This document shows, piece after piece, positions 1 through 6,150 of a stretch of 7,455 nucleotides of DNA; positions within the stretch are counted from its first letter, which is position 1; each line of letters starts with the position of its first letter. Source of the DNA: Bacteroidota bacterium (GTDB taxonomy: Bacteria; CLD3; SB21); the NCBI GenBank assembly GCA_020438245.1, contig JAGQUY010000353.1, positions 1-7,455 on the forward strand, read 5' to 3'. A model generated the notes under the pieces. That model was not told the DNA's origin, made no database searches, and saw only the letters and a list, made by a program, of their open reading frames with translations. The position numbers and the translations under genes were made by a program.

Positions 1-798
1 TCTCGAAGTAAACTGGTAGTCGACGCCGGCAACCGCCCGCAGATAGTCAGGTTTCTTGGAGTTGGCCATGGAAAATAGGGCCCCCTCGACGCGAAAGCCT
101 GCACCTCCAAAATTGCCCGCAGCATCGGCACCAAGCACGGTTCTCCTGTCAAAATAGCCGGTCATCACCGACCAGTCGGTTTCCCCAACGTTGGAACGGA
201 ATCTTGCGCCTGCGTGACTCCGACCCGGTTTCTCCTGAGGTATGACGACGGCTTGCACGTCCGTAAAAGAGCCGATATTCCATTTTGCGGAGACGGCGTC
301 GGCGCCATCCTTTTCGATCTTGGTAAAATCGGCCGGATTAATCGGATTAAACAGGTCCGTCGGATTCCAAATTCGGCCTACCCCCCAGGCGATTCGCTGG
401 CGTCCCGCAACGACATTGGAGTGTCGAAAGTCAACTCTCAGATAGGCTCGATCGACGAAATGGGATAGTTGCAGATTGTCTTCTCTGACCGGCCTCCACG
501 TCAGATCAACAAATTGTCGACTGCCGGAAGAAGATTTTGCCTGAAGGCTCTGGGATGAATACGCAGCATCTATTTCATGTTCCCACACAAGTCGGACGTT
601 ATCCGACAGGTACAAAATCGGGCGCAACCGGATTCGCGTGAGCGTCGACGTGAACACTCTTTCGCGCTGATCTTGGTTATCCGGAGATCCGTCCTGAACG
701 GATGAAAGGTTCATCATATAGCCGGAAAACTCCAAATCGGATTGGGCGTTCAGCCTGCAAGAGAGAAGGAAAATCAGCAGAATAGGAATTCGTTGCAT
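1..798 (-). CDS. Outer-membrane beta-barrel protein, N-terminal part (DUF1302-like, tentative), cut by the window edge
   Basis: The reading frame is open from an ATG at 798 to the left edge, giving 266 visible residues and no stop, so the C-terminus is missing. The first residues form a short signal sequence (MQRIPILLIFLLSCRLNAQ). Behind it come alternating polar/hydrophobic stretches rich in aromatic and charged residues, such as VRLVWEHEID at 68-77 and RAYLRVDFRH at 117-126, as expected for transmembrane beta strands. The best landmark is GRQRIAWGVGRIWNP at 132-146 followed by TDLFNPINP. A Gly-Arg-Gln, Trp-Gly, Asn-Pro-x-Asp pattern of this kind occurs in DUF1302-type and related porin-like barrels; the family name is from memory and tentative. 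The start lies 3 nt after the ATPase stop (TAA AGA ATG) with only a weak ribosome site, suggesting re-initiation. As last visible gene of the operon it is the likely outer-membrane end of the transport route. Cys14 in LLSC resembles a weak lipobox, so the mode of signal cleavage is unclear. Confidence 0.8.
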   Translation of the reverse strand, partial: MQRIPILLIFLLSCRLNAQSDLEFSGYMMNLSSVQDGSPDNQDQRERVFTSTLTRIRLRPILYLSDNVRLVWEHEIDAAYSSQSLQAKSSSGSRQFVDLTWRPVREDNLQLSHFVDRAYLRVDFRHSNVVAGRQRIAWGVGRIWNPTDLFNPINPADFTKIEKDGADAVSAKWNIGSFTDVQAVVIPQEKPGRSHAGARFRSNVGETDWSVMTGYFDRRTVLGADAAGNFGGAGFRVEGALFSMANSKKPDYLRAVAGVDYQFTSR

Positions 799-801
799 TC
801 T

Positions 802-1476
802 TTATGGATCGGCGATGTTGCCGTCTCGGAGAAAAATGATCCGCTGGACCCGCTCCAACACGCGCGGATCGTGTGTCGAAAATACAAACGTGACGTTCTT
901 CGTCCGGCCCATTTCCCGCATTAGGTCGATGAGGATCAGTGCATTTTCCGTGTCCAAATTTGCCGTGGGTTCATCGGCCAGTACGATAGGCGGTTCGTTG
1001 ACAATCGCCCGGGCGATGGCCACCCGCTGTTGTTGACCTCCGCTCATGTCCTGTGGTTTCTTGTGGGCGAGATCGGCGATACCCAGTTCTTTCATCGAAC
1101 GCATGGCCAATTCATGCCTCTCCCCCTCAGATTTACCCAAAAGCATCATTTTGAATTCGATATTCTCCAACGCGGTCAAGACCGGTATCAGATTATATGC
1201 CTGAAAAACAAAACCCATTTTATGAAGTCGAAGTCGCGCTCTTTCGGAATTGTCGAGCAGATCGATATCCTGTTCGTTGACGCATACTCGCCCGGTTGTC
1301 GGCCTGTCAAGAGCTCCGATGCAATTCAGCAGGGTTGTTTTGCCCGAGCCGGATGGCCCGGCGATGGCGATAAACTCTCCGCGTTCAATAGAGAGGTTGA
1401 TTCCGCGCAGGGCGTGCACGGGTACGCCGTGATCGGCGTAGGTTTTGACCAATTGTTCTGTCTTGATGATTTCCAT
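802..1476 (-). CDS. ABC transporter ATP-binding protein, LolD/MacB type
   Basis: This 224-residue protein is a complete stand-alone nucleotide-binding subunit that would hydrolyse ATP on the cytoplasmic face and drive the two permeases encoded upstream. All motifs are present and intact: an A-loop tyrosine near residue 13, Walker A GPSGSGKTT at 40-48, the Q-loop at Gln92 (FQAYNLIPVL), the signature MSGGQQQRVAIARA at 144-157, Walker B IVLADE at 164-169, the D-loop ANLD at 172-175 and the H-loop His202 (STHDP). The length and the SGGQQQRVAIARA string are typical of LolD, MacB and FtsE-like ATPases, which pair with four-helix permeases rather than with importers. The ATG at 1476 has AGGGAA at 1485-1490 with 8 nt spacing and begins 2 nt after the preceding stop. 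The gene is separated from its permease partners by the membrane-anchored helical protein, which is unusual. Function as a class is certain; the substrate is not shown. Confidence 0.95.
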   Translation of the reverse strand: MEIIKTEQLVKTYADHGVPVHALRGINLSIERGEFIAIAGPSGSGKTTLLNCIGALDRPTTGRVCVNEQDIDLLDNSERARLRLHKMGFVFQAYNLIPVLTALENIEFKMMLLGKSEGERHELAMRSMKELGIADLAHKKPQDMSGGQQQRVAIARAIVNEPPIVLADEPTANLDTENALILIDLMREMGRTKNVTFVFSTHDPRVLERVQRIIFLRDGNIADP

Positions 1477-1478
1477 GG

Positions 1479-2150
1479 CTACTGTTCCCTATTGGCGACA
1501 CTGTCTTTCGACGTCGCGTGAAGGCTGCTTGTATGATTGTCAGTGGTAAAGACCTTCAATTTTTCAAGGGTCGTTTTGTACTCTCGAATGAGAAATTCCT
1601 CTTGCGCCGCAATTTCCATGAACGCGTTCCTCAGCAGTATGAGTGTGCGCTCAATTTCCTCTTTGCGTAGCGATTCTCTTGAAGTCAGAATATCCTGGAT
1701 AATACGCAGGCTGGTTTCTACACCAAGCGCCTGACTGTTGTAGGTGACCGAGAGCGCCAGCATCGTTTCAAAATCGATGCTGGAAAAAACATCAGAAGTC
1801 TGCAGCGCCTGCCATGCCGACCGGCTGACTACGCGACGTACGACACCGTTTGGCATCAGGCTCCAGAAGTTGAATTCCTTCTGACGAGCCATGGCCTTCT
1901 TGAGAGAATCATCGTCGATGGCACGGGAGAAATTTTGATAAACGACGATGTGATACTCGTACCATGATTCAACCGTTTGCAGGTTTTTTTCCAGTTCACT
2001 GGTGACCTTTTGAAGGGCTATGGTCTTGAGTTTCTCCTCCTTAAGGTGCTCCCGATATTCATTCAAGAGCAGTGCCAGCAGTACGCTGAAGACGATGAGA
2101 GATGATTCGGAGACGAGCTTGATAGCGTTTTGACGAGTCAGAAAGGACAT
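1479..2150 (-). CDS. Membrane-anchored helical protein of unknown function inside the ABC operon
   Basis: I cannot assign a function. With the start at 2150 the protein has 223 residues: a short N-terminus with Arg and Lys, one hydrophobic helix at about 15-30 (SLIVFSVLLALLLNEYRE), then a charged helical and probably coiled-coil stretch at about 36-62, and further amphipathic helices to about 200. No catalytic motif is visible. The pattern of one helix ending in Leu-Asn-Glu-x-Arg-Glu followed by long helices recalls a broad group of uncharacterised one-helix proteins (DUF6090-like in layout only). Positive residues before the helix favour the bulk of the protein lying in the periplasm. The start is a choice. 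An ATG at 2189 overlaps the preceding permease stop by 4 nt (236 residues) but has no clear ribosome site. The ATG at 2150 has AGAGGAA at 2157-2163 with 6 nt spacing and puts the hydrophobic helix nearer the N-terminus. Its place between the permease and ATPase genes suggests an accessory subunit or adaptor of the transporter. Confidence 0.85.
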   Translation of the reverse strand: MSFLTRQNAIKLVSESSLIVFSVLLALLLNEYREHLKEEKLKTIALQKVTSELEKNLQTVESWYEYHIVVYQNFSRAIDDDSLKKAMARQKEFNFWSLMPNGVVRRVVSRSAWQALQTSDVFSSIDFETMLALSVTYNSQALGVETSLRIIQDILTSRESLRKEEIERTLILLRNAFMEIAAQEEFLIREYKTTLEKLKVFTTDNHTSSLHATSKDSVANREQ

Positions 2151-2156
2151 AGACGG

Positions 2157-2163
2157 TTCCTCT
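2157..2163 (-). promoter_or_regulatory. Ribosome-binding site that decides the start at 2150
   Basis: Read on the minus strand the sequence is AGAGGAA followed by six bases and ATG at 2150. It is among the best Shine-Dalgarno matches in the operon and lies inside the reading frame of the longer alternative that starts at 2189. It therefore supports the shorter 223-residue product, although both forms could be made. Confidence 0.6.
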
Positions 2164-2185
2164 GTTTTTGAATCTCTAAGTGACC

Positions 2186-3406
2186 TCATACATACCGGAT
2201 TGCTCGTACCGGCTCCAACCTTGTTGCTTTCCAGGCCGGATATACAGCGGCCAGCAAGGAAACCACCGGAACAAAAAGAATATTTTTCAGTATGTCGGCC
2301 CAGGTAAGGAATGGATAAATGATACTACCCATACCGATGGATGACATCGCCTCCGCGCTGGCACCGAGGTCGAGACCTTGAATGGACACCGGCCAGAAAA
2401 CTAGCAGGCCGACGAGGACGCCTGCCGCCGCTCCCAGAACGCCCAGCAGAAAGGCTTCCAGCAGAATCAGACGAAAAACCTGAGCACTGCGCATACCCAT
2501 GGCCATGACAACGCCGAATTCACGGATACGTTCAAAAACAGCCATCAAAAGTACATTGATGATGCCAAAGATGGTGGCCAATCCGATGATCACGTAGTAG
2601 ATGCCCATCGATTCCCGCGTGACTTCTATCATCATGATCATCATGGGTATAAGCTCGCCGTAGGTAAAAACTTCGTACGACTCCCCAAGAGCAGAACCGA
2701 CCGAGGATTTCACCGCGGCAGCCATATCGGCACTCTGCAGCACAACCGCGAATTCAGAAACGCTATCCGATACTCCCAGCATGGATTGTGCACTTTCCAT
2801 GCCGACCTGGACGTACGAGCGATCAAACTCCGAGTCTGGTGTTTTAAAAAGCCCCGTTACCCGGAACGCGTCCGAACCGACATGCCCGTCCAAGGCCGAT
2901 GCCATAAGAACAATTTTGTCTCCTACTTCAACGCCCAATTTCTCAGCCATTCTCTCCCCTATTACTATCGACCGAGGCTCCCCGGCAAGATATTCGCCGG
3001 ACGTCATCGAATGCGCAATCATACTTACCCGAGATTCCAACAACGGATCAACACCCAGCATAGTAACTCCGGATGAGGCTGATGCACTGCTTACAAGACC
3101 AAACGAAATGATTCTCGGACTGTATGCCACAACTTCCGGCAATGACCGGAGTGCCGATTCGACACGCTTCTTGTCGGGAATCAGATGTTGAATGGTCCGG
3201 TCGTCCTGAAATCCTTTAGCGTGAATTTGAAGGTGACCGATATGGGTTCCGATTTGATTTTCGAGCAGTTGTTTCAACTGGCCATTGACCAAGCCTTCGA
3301 TAAACAACAGAGATACAACACCGACTACGATCGCAACCAAAATGATGAGAGAGCGACGGCGATTTCTCCAGAGATTGCGCCAGGCCAGCTTAAACAGGAT
3401 CGTCAT
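2186..3406 (-). CDS. ABC transporter permease, FtsX/LolC/E/MacB family (second of the pair)
   Basis: This 406-residue inner-membrane subunit has the four-helix layout of the LolC/LolE/MacB group. A cytoplasmic N-terminal helix (LAWRNLWRNRRRS, 8-19) is followed by TM1 at about 18-39, a large periplasmic domain at about 41-265, TM2 at 268-291, TM3 at 312-337 and TM4 at 372-391, then the conserved tail YPAWKATRLEPVRAIRYV. The segment FERIREFGVVMAMG at 291-304, after TM2, is the usual ATPase-coupling region. LolC and LolE are about 400 residues long, so the length fits. The ATG at 3406 overlaps the upstream permease stop (ATGA) and has AAGGAA about 9 nt upstream. Together with the 408-residue neighbour it should form a heterodimer driven by the ATPase, acting as a mechanotransmission pump that releases a membrane-embedded substrate. 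A methionine-rich stretch MMIMMI at 255-260 precedes TM2, where the sister protein has MPEMDQMIKMDDA. Confidence 0.93.
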   Translation of the reverse strand: MTILFKLAWRNLWRNRRRSLIILVAIVVGVVSLLFIEGLVNGQLKQLLENQIGTHIGHLQIHAKGFQDDRTIQHLIPDKKRVESALRSLPEVVAYSPRIISFGLVSSASASSGVTMLGVDPLLESRVSMIAHSMTSGEYLAGEPRSIVIGERMAEKLGVEVGDKIVLMASALDGHVGSDAFRVTGLFKTPDSEFDRSYVQVGMESAQSMLGVSDSVSEFAVVLQSADMAAAVKSSVGSALGESYEVFTYGELIPMMIMMIEVTRESMGIYYVIIGLATIFGIINVLLMAVFERIREFGVVMAMGMRSAQVFRLILLEAFLLGVLGAAAGVLVGLLVFWPVSIQGLDLGASAEAMSSIGMGSIIYPFLTWADILKNILFVPVVSLLAAVYPAWKATRLEPVRAIRYV

Positions 3407-4629
3407 GTGTAGCGCATTCCTTTCAGAGGCTCGAGCTGATGCAGGCGAACCAGCGGATACATGGCCGAAAGGATTGAGACAACGAAAATGGAGAGCGTTG
3501 TACTAATAAAAATTCCCGGATCCAGTGTGGAATCCAGCCGAGGCAGGAATCCGAATTGTTCGTAGAGTTCACCGAATTCAGCGCCAAAAAAAATGGGATG
3601 TTGTACAAGATACCAGTTTACACAAGCACCAAGAACATTGCCGGCAGTTATCCCAACGAGCGTCATAAAGCACACTTCAAGCAGGACGACTGCGATAAGT
3701 TTGAAGGAAGGCATGCCCATTGAAAGCAGCACGCCAAACTCACGAAACCGTTCTGTTACAGACATGAGTACGGTATTCAAAATTCCGAAGGCAACGATAA
3801 GGACCAGAATGGCGAGGAAAATAACTCCGCTCGCGTCGTCCATCTTAATCATCTGGTCCATCTCCGGCATCAACTCCTTCCACGACAGTACGGTGAGACC
3901 GTCTTCACTTATTTTCGACTTGAGTTGTTCCTGAACGTACGGTATGTCCTCCAACCTTGTAAGCGACATAGCGAGTGCGTGAATACGCCCCTCCATTCCA
4001 AGCAACTCCTGTGCATCGTAGAGATCCATCACCATGGCTGTCGCATCCATCTGAGGAGAACCGGAGCGAAGTATGCCCGAAATTGTGAAAAACTCGTTTC
4101 CCAGAGAGCCATCGGCTCCTTGCGCCAGTACAACCAATCGATCGCCCACCTCGGCTTTCAAATTGGCAAGCAGCTTTGTGCCCAGAGCCACCTCGTGTGA
4201 GCCCGTTGTCGGGAAACGCCCCCGCTGCAATCGTTTCTCCAAGCTTGTTACATGTGCCTCCCTCAGGGCGTCCACTCCAATCAGAAAAGCGCCTTGCGAA
4301 ATATCCCTGAGACTGACCAATCCATCGGCATAAATTCTTGGCGCGGTTGCTTCGATGGAAGGTGTTTCGCCGACCCGTTTAAGAATGGAGGCATCATAGG
4401 GGAAGGAGAGTTGCAGCGTGGGATTTTTCTGGTATCCCGATCGTTGAATTTGCGCGTAGGAGGAGAACATTCGGACTGCGTTCTCTATATTGGACCGATA
4501 GGTCCCCAGCTGCATTCCGCGCATCACAACGGAAAGCCAGGTGGCAAATACGATGGCAGAGATGGTCAGCAGAGACCGCCGGCCGTTTCGCCAGATATTG
4601 CGCCAAGCAAGACTCAGGAGCATCTTCAT
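3403..4629 (-). CDS. ABC transporter permease, FtsX/LolC/E/MacB family (first of the pair)
   Basis: This 408-residue inner-membrane subunit has the same build as its neighbour: N-terminal motif LAWRNIWRNGRRS at 7-19, TM1 at about 17-37, a periplasmic domain at about 40-265, TM2 at 268-290, TM3 at 309-337, TM4 at 372-391, and the closing motif YPLVRLHQLEPLKGMRYT. The coupling segment TERFREFGVLLSMGMP at 292-307 is well kept. Before TM2 it carries WKELMPEMDQMIKMDDASG, close to what I recall as usual for this permease group. The two permeases are clearly paralogous but diverged in the periplasmic part, which fits a LolC/LolE-like heterodimer with distinct roles, for example one subunit docking the periplasmic carrier. 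The ATG at 4629 shares one base with the preceding stop (TGATG), and a GGAGAAGGG stretch lies just upstream. The direct pairing with the LolA-like gene suggests that the pump hands its substrate to that carrier. The family is certain and the substrate unknown. Confidence 0.93.
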   Translation of the reverse strand: MKMLLSLAWRNIWRNGRRSLLTISAIVFATWLSVVMRGMQLGTYRSNIENAVRMFSSYAQIQRSGYQKNPTLQLSFPYDASILKRVGETPSIEATAPRIYADGLVSLRDISQGAFLIGVDALREAHVTSLEKRLQRGRFPTTGSHEVALGTKLLANLKAEVGDRLVVLAQGADGSLGNEFFTISGILRSGSPQMDATAMVMDLYDAQELLGMEGRIHALAMSLTRLEDIPYVQEQLKSKISEDGLTVLSWKELMPEMDQMIKMDDASGVIFLAILVLIVAFGILNTVLMSVTERFREFGVLLSMGMPSFKLIAVVLLEVCFMTLVGITAGNVLGACVNWYLVQHPIFFGAEFGELYEQFGFLPRLDSTLDPGIFISTTLSIFVVSILSAMYPLVRLHQLEPLKGMRYT

Positions 4630-5438
4630 CAGTCGCCCTTCTCCAGTTCACGGTAGGAAAAAAGCCGATCGCTGATCGGCACGTCGAACTGAACATTCTC
4701 CATAATGAATTCGGTTGTGTGCCCCTCCTTGACTTCATTAATAACTGTCCATTTGGTTGGCAGTCGACGGCCGCCGAGTGTTTTAATGTCGGAGTAAAAA
4801 ATGGTTCGAATCAGGCGGTCTTTTTCATCAAAATATCGAACCTCTGTCGGAAGATATTCCTTGACGCTGACCCAATAAATCAGCTTTCCCCATACGACCG
4901 CAGCGTCCGGCTTCGGATCAAGCACAACTTTCCAGCAAACCTTGCCGCCATGGTCCTCTTCGCCTGCAACGCTCAAACGGTAGTCATCGACCAAACTCGA
5001 TTCCCGGACCAGATCGTCATTGGTAAAATCAGAACCGTTCCATGACTGAAGCATCATCGAGGGGGGAATGCGTATGGTGGTTTCGGTATTTCGCAGGTAA
5101 CTCCAAATTTCATTACCGATTTTCAACGTTTTGTTACCCGATTCCTTTTTAGGCGAACGAATCACAATCAATGCTTTTTCGTTACCGACCCACCAGCTTT
5201 CCATTTTCATTTCGCGGGTATAGTGCGGCGTCGTGACCCTCATGAGAAAGGTGCCCTGACAGGTCTTGCCTTTCAGAAGTTCCTCCGATTTTCGGATTAT
5301 TTCCGAGGCCACTTGGGCTCGACCTGTGATCGCAACCAAGGCAACGCAGAGTCCAGCAGTGAAAATTATCTTACCAAGGTCTTTAATGGAGTTCCCGGCT
5401 GGCGTTTGCTTGCAATTCCAACTGTTTGTGTCATTCAT
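4629..5438 (-). CDS. LolA-like periplasmic carrier (outer membrane lipoprotein-sorting protein family)
   Basis: The 269-residue product has a hydrophobic export signal at about 23-38 (KIIFTAGLCVALVAIT) ending near GRAQ at 39-42, followed by a domain rich in beta strands. Recognisable stretches include ESWWVGNEKALIVIRSPKKE at 80-99, LKIGNEIWSYLRNTETTIRI at 105-124, PPSMMLQSWNGSDFTNDDLV at 125-144, and the C-terminal RRLPTKWTVINE. These are the usual marks of proteins annotated as outer membrane lipoprotein-sorting protein (LolA_like, PF17131 as I recall), which adopt the open barrel fold of LolA and LppX that holds acyl chains. The likely role is to carry a lipidated or hydrophobic molecule across the periplasm from the permease pair to the outer membrane. 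The ATG at 5438 overlaps the TetR stop (ATGA), and no other ATG, GTG or TTG lies in frame before the signal. The n-region of about 22 residues is therefore unusually long but real, unless a rarer start codon is used. Confidence 0.88.
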   Translation of the reverse strand: MNDTNSWNCKQTPAGNSIKDLGKIIFTAGLCVALVAITGRAQVASEIIRKSEELLKGKTCQGTFLMRVTTPHYTREMKMESWWVGNEKALIVIRSPKKESGNKTLKIGNEIWSYLRNTETTIRIPPSMMLQSWNGSDFTNDDLVRESSLVDDYRLSVAGEEDHGGKVCWKVVLDPKPDAAVVWGKLIYWVSVKEYLPTEVRYFDEKDRLIRTIFYSDIKTLGGRRLPTKWTVINEVKEGHTTEFIMENVQFDVPISDRLFSYRELEKGD

Positions 5439-6025
5439 TTTACCGTCCCGGTGTATCGTTTGACCAGTTCATTTTCCATGTTGTCCAAAGGGTACGATTC
5501 TCCAAAGACGAATAGATAATGCCATGCAACGCCGTCCAATATCGCACCCAACTTCAACGCTTCGATTCTTGGATTTTCCACGCCTTCGAGGCGAAACGTT
5601 TCTTCAAGTTCGGCTACCGCTTCGGCCAGAAAATCATTAAGGGGCTTTTTTATTTTGGAAGGAACACCCGACTGGGTAATAATGGACATGATATTCTTGT
5701 AGAAAGCCGCTTTTTCCCTGAACATCCTAAAGGACAGCCGGATCATCCGTTCTATTTTTACCTTAGGTCTTTCTTCACCGGCTACACTCTCCATAAAGAC
5801 TTGCATATCAGACATCATCAGGTCGACAATGGCCTTCAGTACTGCCTCTTTGCTGTGAAAGTAGTTGTACAAAAGCCCTTTTGCGACACCCGCCTTTTCT
5901 GCTATCCGGCTTACGGAGACTTCCAGATACCCGTATTTGGAAAAAAGTTCCACTGCGGCTTTGAGAATTTTTGCGCGGCTTTTTTCCCGGATCGCCGTGA
6001 ATTGAGTAGGGGATTTTGGAGACAT
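5435..6025 (-). CDS. TetR/AcrR-family transcriptional regulator, first gene of the operon
   Basis: The 196-residue protein has the standard TetR layout. An N-terminal three-helix DNA-binding domain runs from about residue 14 to 62 with the helix-turn-helix VSVSRIAEKAGVAKGLLYNYFHSKEAV at 37-63. A helical ligand-binding and dimerisation domain follows (about 65-190). The length is normal for the family. The phrase YPLDNMENELVKRY near the C-terminus is a common ending of TetR proteins of this subgroup. The ATG at 6025 has only a weak AAAAGA upstream. A perfect TGACCGGTCA palindrome sits 16 bp upstream of the start, on the predicted transcription start. By family behaviour the protein would bind there as a dimer and let go when a ligand enters its C-terminal pocket. 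Because it is the first gene and its stop overlaps the carrier gene, such binding would control the entire export operon together with the regulator. The ligand is unknown but may be the exported molecule. Confidence 0.93.
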   Translation of the reverse strand: MSPKSPTQFTAIREKSRAKILKAAVELFSKYGYLEVSVSRIAEKAGVAKGLLYNYFHSKEAVLKAIVDLMMSDMQVFMESVAGEERPKVKIERMIRLSFRMFREKAAFYKNIMSIITQSGVPSKIKKPLNDFLAEAVAELEETFRLEGVENPRIEALKLGAILDGVAWHYLFVFGESYPLDNMENELVKRYTGTVK

Positions 6026-6040
6026 GATATTCTTTTATGG

Positions 6041-6056
6041 TTGACCGGTCAGTCAA
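6041..6056. promoter_or_regulatory. Putative TetR operator
   Basis: The plus strand reads TTGACCGGTCAGTCAA. It contains the perfect 10-base palindrome TGACCGGTCA (6042-6051) and a wider imperfect one with arms TTGAC and GTCAA. The symmetry and size are typical of TetR-family operators. It abuts the predicted -10 element and covers the expected transcription start of the TetR gene, so a bound repressor would block the polymerase. Assignment to this TetR protein is inferred from position. Confidence 0.75.
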
Positions 6057-6084
6057 TAATAAGAGGAAACCGACTATTTCGCAA
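6056..6084 (-). promoter_or_regulatory. Predicted sigma70-type promoter of the TetR-led operon
   Basis: Read on the minus strand there is TTGCGA (6084-6079), a 17-base spacer and TATTAT (6061-6056). Four of six and five of six positions match the TTGACA/TATAAT consensus at optimal spacing. Transcription would begin near 6049, inside the TetR palindrome and about 24 bases before the TetR start codon. No other convincing promoter was seen between the seven genes. Confidence 0.7.
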
Positions 6085-6091
6085 GAGGAAA
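6061..6091. repeat. Pair of 9-base direct repeats in the operon promoter
   Basis: AAGAGGAAA occurs at 6061-6069 and again at 6083-6091 on the plus strand, 22 bases apart, which is about two helical turns. The copies overlap the outer edges of the predicted -10 and -35 elements. The spacing would suit a second regulator bound to one face of the DNA, but two purine-rich copies of nine bases could also be chance. Confidence 0.35.
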
Positions 6092-6150
6092 ATCACAGGG
6101 AGACAAAATTTTTTCTTTGAGCATCTTTCACAGTATTGTACCTTCTCCAA

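Noticed and set aside
1030..1521. A 163-codon plus-strand open frame
   Set aside because: It is antisense to the ABC ATPase, whose nucleotide-binding motifs are all intact in the other strand.
4252..4656. Plus- and minus-strand open frames of 114 to 134 codons over the start of the first permease
   Set aside because: They are shadows of the permease frame, which has a ribosome site, conserved N-terminal motif and membrane helices.
6111..6139. TATTGT at 6134-6139 as a -10 element for the small secreted gene
   Set aside because: The base run at the right distance upstream (TTTTCT) is a poor -35 and TTGAGC is too close, so the promoter is not supported.
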